The position numbers and the translations under genes were made by a program. Source: UMGS902 sp045538895 (GTDB lineage: Bacteria; Bacillota; Clostridia; Oscillospirales; CAG-272). Taken from it: a stretch of 44,763 nt of DNA. The stretch covers positions 1-44,763 of the forward strand of contig JAZQEH010000121.1 in the NCBI GenBank assembly GCA_045538895.1, written 5' to 3'. This document shows positions 8,529-15,414 of the stretch, piece by piece (position 1 is the stretch's first letter; each line of letters begins with the position of its first letter). The notes below the pieces were generated by a model, which was given only the letters and a program-made list of their open reading frames with translations, did not search any database and had not been told where the DNA came from.

Positions 8529-9360
8529 CTCTCCTCTCGGACCGTCGGATCTGTTCAGTAATATGAGCGGCGGCACCGCATTCCGAGTTATAGAAACGTA
8601 TAAAAGCATCCGCACGTCGCTTATGTTCACTCTTTCTGCGGGTAATGACAATACTATTCTTATTACCAGTGCCGAGCCGAACTCCGGTAAGAGCGTTACA
8701 AGTGCAAATCTGTCGCTTTCTTTTGCACAGACAGGCGCAAAGGTTCTGCTTATCGACTGTGACATGCGTAATGCTTCGCAACAAAAGATTTTTTCTGTTG
8801 ACAACAGCGTGGGACTCTCAAACGTTCTCGGCGGCATGGCAAAGTTTTATGACGTTGTTAAAAAGGATATAAAAGAGAATCTCGATTTGCTTACCGCAGG
8901 TCAGGTGCCCCCAAACCCCTCCGAGCTTCTTGGCTCTGAAAACATGCGTGCATTACTTGCAGCGGTTAAAGAGAAGTACGATTTTGTGTTCCTTGACTGT
9001 CCTCCTGTAGAGTATGTTTCGGATACTTCCTCGCTCCTTTTGCACGTACCTCAGACGATTATAATTGCTAGACAGAATCATGCGGTTTACGGTGACGTTA
9101 TTCACACTGTTGAATCCGTAAAAGCGGTGGGCGGCAAGATTCTCGGTGCTATTCTTACTGACGTTCGTGAGTCCAATAAGTCGTATGCATATGCAGCAGG
9201 TAATTACTCCAAATATGGCGGTAGATACGGTTACGGAAAGAAATACGGTAGCAGATACAGCCGTTACGGTTATGGTTACGGTCGCTATGGCTATGGTTAT
9301 GGCTACGGACGTAGCACAAAATCTTCGAGTTCTTCTTCCTCGAAAGAAAAGAGCAAATGA
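8500..9360 (+). CDS. CpsD/CapB-type bacterial tyrosine kinase with very Tyr-rich tail
   Basis: A 286-residue BY-kinase that autophosphorylates a C-terminal tyrosine cluster and cycles with the CpsC partner during exopolysaccharide assembly. Motifs are Walker A SAEPNSGKS (57-65), Walker A' LLIDCDMR (83-90) and Walker B VFLDCPPV (163-170). The RxxR-like patch lies in the N-terminal ETYKSIRTS. The tail from residue 229 to 270 contains 15 tyrosines, mostly in YG/YGYG repeats with interspersed Arg/Lys, followed by a seven-Ser run and a basic end. Family members usually have about 4 to 7 tyrosines, so this tail is unusually long and regular. I chose ATG 8500 (AAAGGA at 8483, 11-base spacing) over ATG 8488, which lies inside that ribosome site. 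It overlaps cpsC and is followed 6 bases later by the phosphatase. Confidence 0.93.
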   Translation: MLIRKNKTINSPLGPSDLFSNMSGGTAFRVIETYKSIRTSLMFTLSAGNDNTILITSAEPNSGKSVTSANLSLSFAQTGAKVLLIDCDMRNASQQKIFSVDNSVGLSNVLGGMAKFYDVVKKDIKENLDLLTAGQVPPNPSELLGSENMRALLAAVKEKYDFVFLDCPPVEYVSDTSSLLLHVPQTIIIARQNHAVYGDVIHTVESVKAVGGKILGAILTDVRESNKSYAYAAGNYSKYGGRYGYGKKYGSRYSRYGYGYGRYGYGYGYGRSTKSSSSSSSKEKSK

Positions 9361-9366
9361 TAAGTT

Positions 9367-10119
9367 ATGGATAAAGCATACATAGATTTTCATTGCCACA
9401 TTTTGCCCGGCATGGATTTCGACGGCACCGATGATGTAAATGAGTCGGTTGCCATGTGCAAGACCTTGAAATCGCAGGGAGTGGCAACAATTTGTGCCAC
9501 TCCTCATTTTTATCCGTGGAATGATGATGTGGACGAGTTTTTGGCGAGAAGAGAAGCGACTCTTGCTACTTTGCTTGCAGAGCACGTAGACGTTGAGATT
9601 ATTCCGGGTGCCGAGGTGCAGATTTTTCAATCTCTTGCCGAATATCCTATTGACAGAATGTGTATAGGCGACTCGAATGCGGTAATGTTTGAAATGCCGC
9701 GTCGCAAATTTGATAATTGGATGATTACAGCGGTGGAAAATGCGGTATACAAGTATTCGCTTACACCCATTATTGCACATATTGAGCGCTATGGATACAG
9801 TAAAGAGGTTTTGCAGAAGTTTTCACAGATACCGAGGGTTGTCTTCCAGATAACAGTTGGTGAGCTTTCGCACAAGAGCTCCATAAAACTGCTTGACGAG
9901 GTTTCTTCGCTCGGAGTCCCCGTTATTCTCGGTACCGATGCTCACGACATGAAGTCACGTCCCCCGAAATTTAATATTGTAACAGAAAAACTTGCTGAAA
10001 AGGCAGGTATTTTCGGTAAGACTATAAAGACAACGCAGGCGATTATTGACAACTGCCTTTATGCACAGGACTATGTTGAAAAAATCATCAGAACGCCCAA
10101 AAAGGCGGAGGTAAAATAG
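9367..10119 (+). CDS. CpsB/YwqE-type PHP-domain protein-tyrosine phosphatase
   Basis: A 250-residue manganese-dependent phosphatase that dephosphorylates the BY-kinase tail. PHP metal ligands are visible in order: DFHCH (H9, H11), ATPHFYPW, IIPGAEVQI, IIAHIERYG and ILGTDAHD. Length and motif order match the CpsB/CapC/YwqE family. It begins 6 bases after the kinase stop, and the kinase C-terminal codons supply the ribosome-site region (AATGATAAGTT, weak), so coupling is likely. With the two preceding genes it forms the classical regulator-kinase-phosphatase triad. No glycosyltransferase or polymerase gene follows in the window. Confidence 0.93.
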   Translation: MDKAYIDFHCHILPGMDFDGTDDVNESVAMCKTLKSQGVATICATPHFYPWNDDVDEFLARREATLATLLAEHVDVEIIPGAEVQIFQSLAEYPIDRMCIGDSNAVMFEMPRRKFDNWMITAVENAVYKYSLTPIIAHIERYGYSKEVLQKFSQIPRVVFQITVGELSHKSSIKLLDEVSSLGVPVILGTDAHDMKSRPPKFNIVTEKLAEKAGIFGKTIKTTQAIIDNCLYAQDYVEKIIRTPKKAEVK

Positions 10120-10124
10120 GCACA

Positions 10125-10985
10125 ATGAACTCAGCAAATAAAAAAATCGGCATAACACAAATGGTTTTTTGTGCTATGCTCTGGAGTATTGCAGGACTTT
10201 TGATTAATCACATACAGATGAACTCCTTTGTTATTGCCGGTGGACGCTCGTTTTTTGCCGCACTTACAGTTATCGTATTTATGGCAGTTACAAAACAGAG
10301 ATTTATCATATCCCGTGATACGGTTATCAGCGGCATATTGCTTTGCGGAGTGTTTATTTGCTTTGTAGGAGCAAACAAGCTTACAACTGCGGCAAATGCC
10401 ATAGTACTTCAGTATACGGCACCTATTTTCGTGCTTGTTTTCTCGCTTGTATTTTTACATAAGAAGCCACGTGCGTTTGATGTTATTGCCGTTTTGCTTA
10501 CGCTTGTCGGAGTGGTGCTTTTCTTCTTTGCGGATATTGATGCAGGAAGCATGGCCGGCAATATTCTTGCGGTTGTCGCAGGTGCGTTCTTTGGCGGTAT
10601 GTTTGTGGCGGTAGGCAATACCAAGGGTGAGGAGAAGATGAGCGGCATATTGCTTGCACATGTTTTTTGCTCCTGTATCGGACTTCCGTTTCTTGCATTC
10701 ACCGAAAATACGGTTAACGTAAAGGGAGTATTGCTTGTTGCGGTTCTCGGTGTTGTTCAGCTTGGTATACCTTATATTCTGTATGCCCTCGCTTCAAACC
10801 ACTGCTCAACGATAAGCTGCGTGGTTATCTCGGCACTTGAGCCTATTTTCAATCCCGTATGGGTTGCGATTATCGACCATGAGATTCCGAGCCCGCTTGC
10901 AATTATCAGCGGTATCTTCCTCATAGCAGTTATAACGGTTTACAGTGTACTTGATGAAAAATTTGATACAAAAAGTGCTTGCTGA
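10125..10985 (+). CDS. DMT-superfamily (EamA) permease
   Basis: A 286-residue membrane protein with about ten hydrophobic helices arranged as two EamA repeats. The first has SIAGLLINHIQ and ANAIVLQYTAPIFVLVFS. The second ends with SCVVISALEPIFNPVWVAI, the family's diagnostic Ala-Leu-Glu-Pro helix. Such proteins move metabolites (amino acids, nucleosides or similar) across the cytoplasmic membrane; the substrate cannot be read from sequence. The ribosome site GGAGGT overlaps the end of the phosphatase gene, 5 bases upstream, so it is the fourth gene of the cps operon. Its TGA stop (10983-10985) sits in the loop of the terminator that ends the transcript. Confidence 0.88.
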   Translation: MNSANKKIGITQMVFCAMLWSIAGLLINHIQMNSFVIAGGRSFFAALTVIVFMAVTKQRFIISRDTVISGILLCGVFICFVGANKLTTAANAIVLQYTAPIFVLVFSLVFLHKKPRAFDVIAVLLTLVGVVLFFFADIDAGSMAGNILAVVAGAFFGGMFVAVGNTKGEEKMSGILLAHVFCSCIGLPFLAFTENTVNVKGVLLVAVLGVVQLGIPYILYALASNHCSTISCVVISALEPIFNPVWVAIIDHEIPSPLAIISGIFLIAVITVYSVLDEKFDTKSAC

Positions 10986-10998
10986 TGCAAGCACTTTT
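10971..10998 (+). terminator. Terminator of the cps/permease operon overlapping the stop codon
   Basis: A 12-bp perfect stem (10971-10982 with 10987-10998) closes the loop TGAT, which holds the stop codon of the permease gene. The 3' arm ends in a T run. Confidence 0.9.
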
Positions 10999-11006
10999 TG
11001 ATTTAT

Positions 11007-11138
11007 GAGGAATTGTCAGAACCTGCCCCGGAAAGGTTCCGACACCTCCAAACCTTTTTGGTAAAAATGAATTGCCTGTAGCCACAGCTACTTATTAATA
11101 CTTTTCAGTTTTTCTTTGGTTCTTTCTTTTTAAGAAAG
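11007..11138. other. Structured intergenic element, no gene
   Basis: Three non-terminator hairpins lie in 130 bases. The first is GAGG...CCTC enclosing a 10-bp stem with one mismatch (11015-11024 with 11034-11043, loop 11025-11033). The second is GTAGC-CACA-GCTAC (11078-11091). The third is CTTTCTT-TTT-AAGAAAG (11122-11138). There is no convincing ORF. The density of hairpins suggests a dispersed non-coding repeat or RNA element, but copy number cannot be judged here. Confidence 0.4.
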
Positions 11139-11165
11139 CACGCCTTCGTTCCTCCTATTTGTATG

Positions 11166-11196
11166 ACAAAGCCCTATGCATTGCATAGGGCTTTGT
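11166..11196. terminator. Terminator hairpin downstream of the threonine aldolase operon
   Basis: A 12-bp core stem (ACAAAGCCCTAT with its complement) has a 7-base loop and ends in CTTTGTTTTTT on the plus strand. It lies directly 3' of the minus-strand operon ending at 11200. For the minus strand the T run is short, so termination may rely on the CTTTGT arm. Confidence 0.7.
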
Positions 11197-11199
11197 TTT

Positions 11200-12234
11200 T
11201 TATAACTTTTCAATATCACTTACGAGCGTATCAACCGCTTCTTTTGCTGTTGCCCAGCTTGTGCAGAAGCGGACAACCTTTTTGCCGCCCTCGGCATTGC
11301 ACCAGAACTCGGGCAGAGAGTTCTTTGACAAAAACTCGATTTGTTCATCTGTGAGAATGGGGAACTGCTGATTTGTCATTGAATTGCCGAAAAATTCAAT
11401 TCCTTTTGCTTCAAAGGCTTCTCTTATTCTGAGAGCATATTCAACGGCATTTTTTGTGATTTCAAAATACAGATTGTCGGTGAAAAGTTCTTCAAACTGT
11501 ATGCCGAGCAGTCTGCCTTTGGCAAACATACCGCCGTGACGCTTGATGGAGTAGCGGAAGTCCTTTGCATACTTTTTGTTCATGAACACAACGGCTTCAC
11601 CGAACAGCGCACCGCATTTTGTACCGCCGATATAGAAGATATCGCAGTTAGCGGCAAATTCGGGAAGAGTCATGTCGCATCTTGAGTCGGCAAGACCGTA
11701 GCCAAGTCTTGCACCGTCAACATAAAGCGGAACGTCGTATTCTTTGCAAACTGCGTGAAGTGCCGCAAGCTCGTCTTTTGAATAGATTGTGCCGCATTCG
11801 GTGGGGAAGGATATGTAAACCATGCCCGGCTGAACTTCATGTTCGGCAGTTTCGCTTGCGTAGTGATTTGCAAAGCAGTCTTTTACCTGTGCAGCAGTAA
11901 TTTTTCCGTTCTCGCAGGGAAGTGTCAGCACCTTATGTCCGGTAGCCTCAATCGCACCCGTTTCGTGTACCGCAATATGTCCCTCTGCGGCACAAACCGC
12001 ACCCTGGAACGGGCGGAGAAGTGCAGAAATTACGGTAGTGTTTGTCTGTGTTCCGCCAACGAGAAAATGTACGTCGGCGTTCTCACAGCCAATAGCCTCA
12101 CGGATTTTTGCCTTTGCGTTTTCGCAGTGAGCATCTGCACCGTAGCCGCAGGACTGCTCCATATTTGTTTTTACAAGTGCATCAATTATTCTTTTGTGTG
12201 CACCCTCGGTATAATCACATTGAAAGTTATGCAT
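11200..12234 (-). CDS. Low-specificity threonine aldolase family protein
   Basis: A 344-residue PLP enzyme of fold type I (beta-eliminating lyase/threonine aldolase family). It is expected to cleave L-threonine or allo-threonine to glycine and acetaldehyde. The lysine that holds PLP is K206 in FYIGGTKCGALFGEA. YVDGARLGYGL supplies the Asp that contacts the pyridine nitrogen. GGTQTNT near residue 60 binds the phosphate. Length fits the family (about 340). Its start codon overlaps the end of the dehydrogenase gene by 8 bases (12227-12234), so translation is coupled. It is the last of four minus-strand genes. Substrate stereochemistry cannot be read from sequence. Confidence 0.93.
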   Translation of the reverse strand: MHNFQCDYTEGAHKRIIDALVKTNMEQSCGYGADAHCENAKAKIREAIGCENADVHFLVGGTQTNTTVISALLRPFQGAVCAAEGHIAVHETGAIEATGHKVLTLPCENGKITAAQVKDCFANHYASETAEHEVQPGMVYISFPTECGTIYSKDELAALHAVCKEYDVPLYVDGARLGYGLADSRCDMTLPEFAANCDIFYIGGTKCGALFGEAVVFMNKKYAKDFRYSIKRHGGMFAKGRLLGIQFEELFTDNLYFEITKNAVEYALRIREAFEAKGIEFFGNSMTNQQFPILTDEQIEFLSKNSLPEFWCNAEGGKKVVRFCTSWATAKEAVDTLVSDIEKL

Positions 12235-13177
12235 CTACTCTGTTTCTCTTTCCGCCATTTAAAAATGACTCTATATTTTGTACGATTTCATCAAGGCATC
12301 TCACTCTTGCTTCAAGTGCCCCCCACGCCATGTGAGGAGTGAGCATTACGTTTTTGCAGTTTACTATACGTGCCATGGGGTGGTCTTTAGTGAACGGCTC
12401 AACCGAGTAAACATCGCATGCAAAGCCGCCGATTTTACCGTCAAGCACGGCGTTTGCAACTGCGTTTTCATCGGTAACGGCACCGCGTGCAACGTTAATT
12501 AAAATCGCATCTTTCTTCATCAAATCAAGTTCACGTTCACCGATGAGGTTCCTTGTTGAATCGCTTAGCGGCGTGTGAAGCGATATTATGTCCGACTCTT
12601 TTAAAAGTGTTTCGAGCGAAACGCAGTTAAGCGAGTCGTCGGGAGTACGCTTGAACGCAAGCACACGGCAACCGAAAGCTTCGGCAACCTTGGCAACCTG
12701 CTTGCCGATAGCACCCGCACCGACTATGCCCCAGGTTTTACCGTAAAGCTCGTGGTTTATCGGGATAAGGCGGTTTGCTATACCGCTTTCGGTGTATCCG
12801 CCGCATTTCACAAAATCTATGTACTCATCAATTCTTTCGATGAGGTTCAGTGCCATCAGCACGGTAAGCTGTGCAACGCTGTGGGTGGAATAGCCTTTTA
12901 CATTGCATACCGCAACGCTTTTTTTACGGCAATCGTCTAAATCTATATTGTCATATCCTGTTGCAAAAATACAGACAAGCTTAAGCTTTTCCGCAAGACG
13001 CAAGGACTCAGCGTTTATCTTGATTTTGTTGATAAGTATAATGTCGGCATCGGCAATTCTTTGTGCAACCTCGCTTTGCTCGGTAGAGTCAAATGCATCA
13101 ACCTCGCCGAAGCGGTTAAGCACCGAAAAATCAAGCCCCTCACCGAGGGTTGCCGCATCGAGAATTTTTATTTTCAT
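12227..13177 (-). CDS. D-isomer-specific 2-hydroxyacid dehydrogenase (glycerate/hydroxypyruvate type)
   Basis: A 316-residue cytosolic NAD(P)-dependent oxidoreductase. The Rossmann motif GAGAIG is at 153-158. The catalytic triad typical of the family is visible: R231 in NVARGAV, E260 in YSVEPF and H282 in LTPHMAWG. ATGYDNIDL lies in the substrate domain. It resembles hydroxypyruvate/glycerate dehydrogenases, and its coupling to a threonine aldolase (glycine/serine-level metabolism) is compatible with that, but the substrate is inferred. It overlaps the upstream hydrolase by 4 bases and the downstream aldolase by 8. Confidence 0.93.
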   Translation of the reverse strand: MKIKILDAATLGEGLDFSVLNRFGEVDAFDSTEQSEVAQRIADADIILINKIKINAESLRLAEKLKLVCIFATGYDNIDLDDCRKKSVAVCNVKGYSTHSVAQLTVLMALNLIERIDEYIDFVKCGGYTESGIANRLIPINHELYGKTWGIVGAGAIGKQVAKVAEAFGCRVLAFKRTPDDSLNCVSLETLLKESDIISLHTPLSDSTRNLIGERELDLMKKDAILINVARGAVTDENAVANAVLDGKIGGFACDVYSVEPFTKDHPMARIVNCKNVMLTPHMAWGALEARVRCLDEIVQNIESFLNGGKRNRVDA

Positions 13178-13911
13178 TTGTCGCTCCTCTTTTGCTCAAA
13201 CAACCAATCAATAAAGCCTTCGGTGTCAGCAGTCATTTTCCATATGCCGTGTCCGGCACCCTCAAAAGCGGTAAATAAAAGGTCGCTTTTTCCTGCTTTT
13301 TCAAGTGCTTCTTTCATCACAAGAGCGTGCTTGTAGGGAACTGCACCGTCAAGCGTACCGTGAAAAATCCAGATAGCAACGTCAACCATTCGGTCTGCAT
13401 GCATCGGGGTGCCACGTCCCGCAACGGGAACTGCCGCTGCAAAGGTTTTAGGTCTGCGAGCAAGGATATCCCATGTGGCAAGGCCGCCCATCGACATGCC
13501 GTAAAGATAAAGTCGGCTGCGGTCGATGCTGAATCTGTTCAAAAAGAGGTCGAACAGTTCAAGTGCGGCAGACATATGACCGCTTGCCGCCATTTCGTCG
13601 GAATCGAATGCAACAGAATCCCATTTGTCAACGTCAACCCATTTTGCCTCTTTTGGGCAACAGGGTGCTAAAATAAGCACGTTGTCTTTATATTTACCGG
13701 TTTCAATATTGCGTAAAAACTTTGCTTCACCCGTGTAGATGTGCGAGTTGTCATCGCATCTGACACCTGCTGAATGCATATACAAAATAGCAGGGTAGGA
13801 AAGTGCAGCATCATAGTTTTCGGGAACGTAAAGCTGATATTTCAAATCAACGCCGTTTGATGCTTTGTATAAAAGGTCATTCCAGCCTGCATTTAACTTC
13901 TGTGGAATCAT
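13174..13911 (-). CDS. Cytosolic alpha/beta-hydrolase (esterase/peptidase-like)
   Basis: A 245-residue serine hydrolase. The nucleophile is S140 in YGMSMGG, the acid is D188 in HGTLDGAVP, and the His is H221 in GAGHGIW; the spacing is normal for the dienelactone hydrolase/esterase-PHB group. There is no signal peptide, so it acts in the cytosol. Given the glycan genes nearby, an acetyl- or feruloyl-ester role is conceivable but unproven. I start at ATG 13911 because GGAGGC lies 7 bases upstream; the open frame extends 16 codons further without support. It overlaps the dehydrogenase gene by 4 bases and follows the ImmA-like gene by 44 bases. Confidence 0.87.
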   Translation of the reverse strand: MIPQKLNAGWNDLLYKASNGVDLKYQLYVPENYDAALSYPAILYMHSAGVRCDDNSHIYTGEAKFLRNIETGKYKDNVLILAPCCPKEAKWVDVDKWDSVAFDSDEMAASGHMSAALELFDLFLNRFSIDRSRLYLYGMSMGGLATWDILARRPKTFAAAVPVAGRGTPMHADRMVDVAIWIFHGTLDGAVPYKHALVMKEALEKAGKSDLLFTAFEGAGHGIWKMTADTEGFIDWLFEQKRSDK

Positions 13912-13955
13912 TACCGTGCCTCCGATAGAATAATTAATAATTATTTTACCATAAT

Positions 13956-14414
13956 TCAAGCATTATTGCAATATTTTAGTTTTAACTCCACAAGTTTTTC
14001 ATTGATTCCGAAAGCTTTGGCAATCTGACTTTGCGTGTATCCGTATTCTATCAATTCGATCAGCGTTTCATCGTCTATCAGCAGTTCTGCCGCAAACAGA
14101 TTGGCTTCGTATTCTCTGCGTGAGGTTTCCGAAAACAGTGAAAACTCCTCAAATCCCACACGTGCAAATTTGCGGTGTAGAGCATGATGACCGAGTTCGT
14201 GCGCACATACAAGTCTTGCCTCGCTTTTTGAAAGCGACTTGTTCAAGAATATAAAAGGAACGTCGCAGATTATCTTATAAAAGCCTTTCAGTGAGCCGAG
14301 TTCTTTTATAATAATATCGGCGTTACACATTTTCGCTATTTCAAATGGGTTACGTGTACCGCATTTTTCAACCGCTCGGCGAGCTATAGCGATAACTTCG
14401 TTTGATGCAATCAT
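13956..14414 (-). CDS. ImmA/IrrE-family metallopeptidase, stand-alone
   Basis: A 152-residue cytosolic zinc-peptidase domain. The active site is H72-E73-x2-H76 in CAHELGHHALH, and the probable third ligand is E103 in EYEANLFAAELL. The C-terminal end (YTQSQIAKAFGINEKLV) has a helix-turn-helix-like look. Members such as ImmA cleave a partner repressor, usually encoded next door. Here there is no XRE-type partner; the divergent neighbour is an AraC regulator. The ATG at 14414 is set by GGAGGTGAG eight bases upstream; the longer frame to 14483 would cross the AraC promoter. It is the first gene of a minus-strand operon with the hydrolase, dehydrogenase and aldolase. Confidence 0.85.
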   Translation of the reverse strand: MIASNEVIAIARRAVEKCGTRNPFEIAKMCNADIIIKELGSLKGFYKIICDVPFIFLNKSLSKSEARLVCAHELGHHALHRKFARVGFEEFSLFSETSRREYEANLFAAELLIDDETLIELIEYGYTQSQIAKAFGINEKLVELKLKYCNNA

Positions 14415-14477
14415 TTTTCTCACCTCCAATAGCATTTTAACATAACGTATGTCCCATAAACTGTACAGCAAAAAATG

Positions 14478-14506
14478 TTGCAAAAATCGCTTTTTTGGTA
14501 TATAAT
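14478..14506 (+). promoter_or_regulatory. Sigma-A promoter of the AraC-type regulator
   Basis: TTGCAA (14478-14483), a 17-base spacer and TATAAT (14501-14506) lie 19 bases before the ATG at 14526. The predicted leader is therefore short. The region also serves the divergent ImmA-like gene. Confidence 0.75.
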
Positions 14507-14525
14507 GAAAATGTTAGGCGGTGAT

Positions 14526-15299
14526 ATGTTGGCATACGGTTTTTCTTTGGATACAATGCCGCAATGGACAAGTGCTTCATTCAGATATTTTGAAAAGCAT
14601 GAGCGGCATATGACACGTGTCTGCACGCAGGACGTGCTTGTCATGGTGTTTGACGGTGTGTTGCGTTTTACTGAGGCGGGCATACCCGTGGAGGTAAAGG
14701 CAGGCGAATACTATATCCAGCAGCACGGGCTTTTGCAGGAGGGCAACTTTGAAAGCGATTGCCCCTCATATTTTTTCATTCACTTCAATGAGCAGTTTAG
14801 AGAAAGCAATAGTATATTGCCCATACGCGGAAAGATAGATTTTGCCGACCTTTTTCCGCTTTTCAGAAAGCTTGATGAACTGATTTTTTCAAATGCTACG
14901 GCTATTGAAAAGGCGGCTGTGGTATGCCAGATACTTTCGTCGCTCAAACGGCAGACCGATGCCCCACGTGCAAGCAGAATAGTGATGAAAGTGATTTCTA
15001 TAGTATCTGCCGATTTCAGAAAGGCGGTTTCTATCGAAGAGCTTGCGGCTGAGTGTGGATATAATAAAAACTATTTTATAAAGACATTCAAAAAAGAAAC
15101 GGGAAAAACTCCTTATGCCTATATCAATGATATGAAGATTGAAAAGGCAAAGCAACTTCTTTTGAATTCCGATGCTTCGTTGACGCAGATAAGCAACGAG
15201 TGCGGCTTTGGAGCCTATATTAATTTTTATAAATCGTTTGTGAAAGCAGAGGGAGTGCCGCCGCTTGTATGGCGCAATTCAAAACGGGTAGAACTTTAG
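14526..15299 (+). CDS. AraC-family transcriptional regulator
   Basis: A 257-residue regulator. A cupin-like sugar-sensing half (about 1-140, with the effector-pocket-like segment VKAGEYYIQQHG) is followed by two AraC helix-turn-helix units (168-250). These are recognisable by SIEELAAECGYNKNYF and SLTQISNECGFGAYINF. The ATG at 14526 has AGGCGGTG upstream; the open frame extends upstream across the promoter and is not used. It is encoded 115 bases before GH43 paralogue 2 on the same strand, so it is the natural candidate to control the glycan genes here, probably as an activator responding to a released sugar. This is inference from position; no binding site is proven. Confidence 0.92.
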   Translation: MLAYGFSLDTMPQWTSASFRYFEKHERHMTRVCTQDVLVMVFDGVLRFTEAGIPVEVKAGEYYIQQHGLLQEGNFESDCPSYFFIHFNEQFRESNSILPIRGKIDFADLFPLFRKLDELIFSNATAIEKAAVVCQILSSLKRQTDAPRASRIVMKVISIVSADFRKAVSIEELAAECGYNKNYFIKTFKKETGKTPYAYINDMKIEKAKQLLLNSDASLTQISNECGFGAYINFYKSFVKAEGVPPLVWRNSKRVEL

Positions 15300-15314
15300 A
15301 TTGCAAAAATAGTT

Positions 15315-15337
15315 ATAAATATTTCCAAAATATTTAT
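15315..15337. promoter_or_regulatory. AT-rich palindrome upstream of GH43 gene 2
   Basis: ATAAATATTT and AAATATTTAT form a perfect inverted repeat with a 3-base CCA spacer, 14 bases before the -35 box at 15352. It follows the AraC gene stop closely and could be a regulator site. It has no T tail, so a terminator role is unlikely. Confidence 0.4.
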
Positions 15338-15351
15338 GTTTATGTGAAAAC

Positions 15352-15380
15352 TTGACTAAAAATTAATAGTATTATATTAT
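15352..15380 (+). promoter_or_regulatory. Promoter of GH43/SLH gene 2
   Basis: TTGACT (15352-15357) and TATTAT (15375-15380) are separated by 17 bases, 35 bases before the ATG at 15415. An overlapping TATATT at 15373 is a less well spaced alternative. Confidence 0.7.
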
Positions 15381-15414
15381 AAACTTGTAATAATTTATTA
15401 AAACGGAGGATATT

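Noticed and set aside
8953..9780. 275-residue minus-strand frame opposite cpsD/cpsB
   Set aside because: It is opposite two genes with complete catalytic motifs; composition is unlike a real protein.
11163..11354. 63-residue plus-strand frame overlapping the terminator and the end of the threonine aldolase gene
   Set aside because: It starts in a terminator hairpin and is antisense to a conserved gene.
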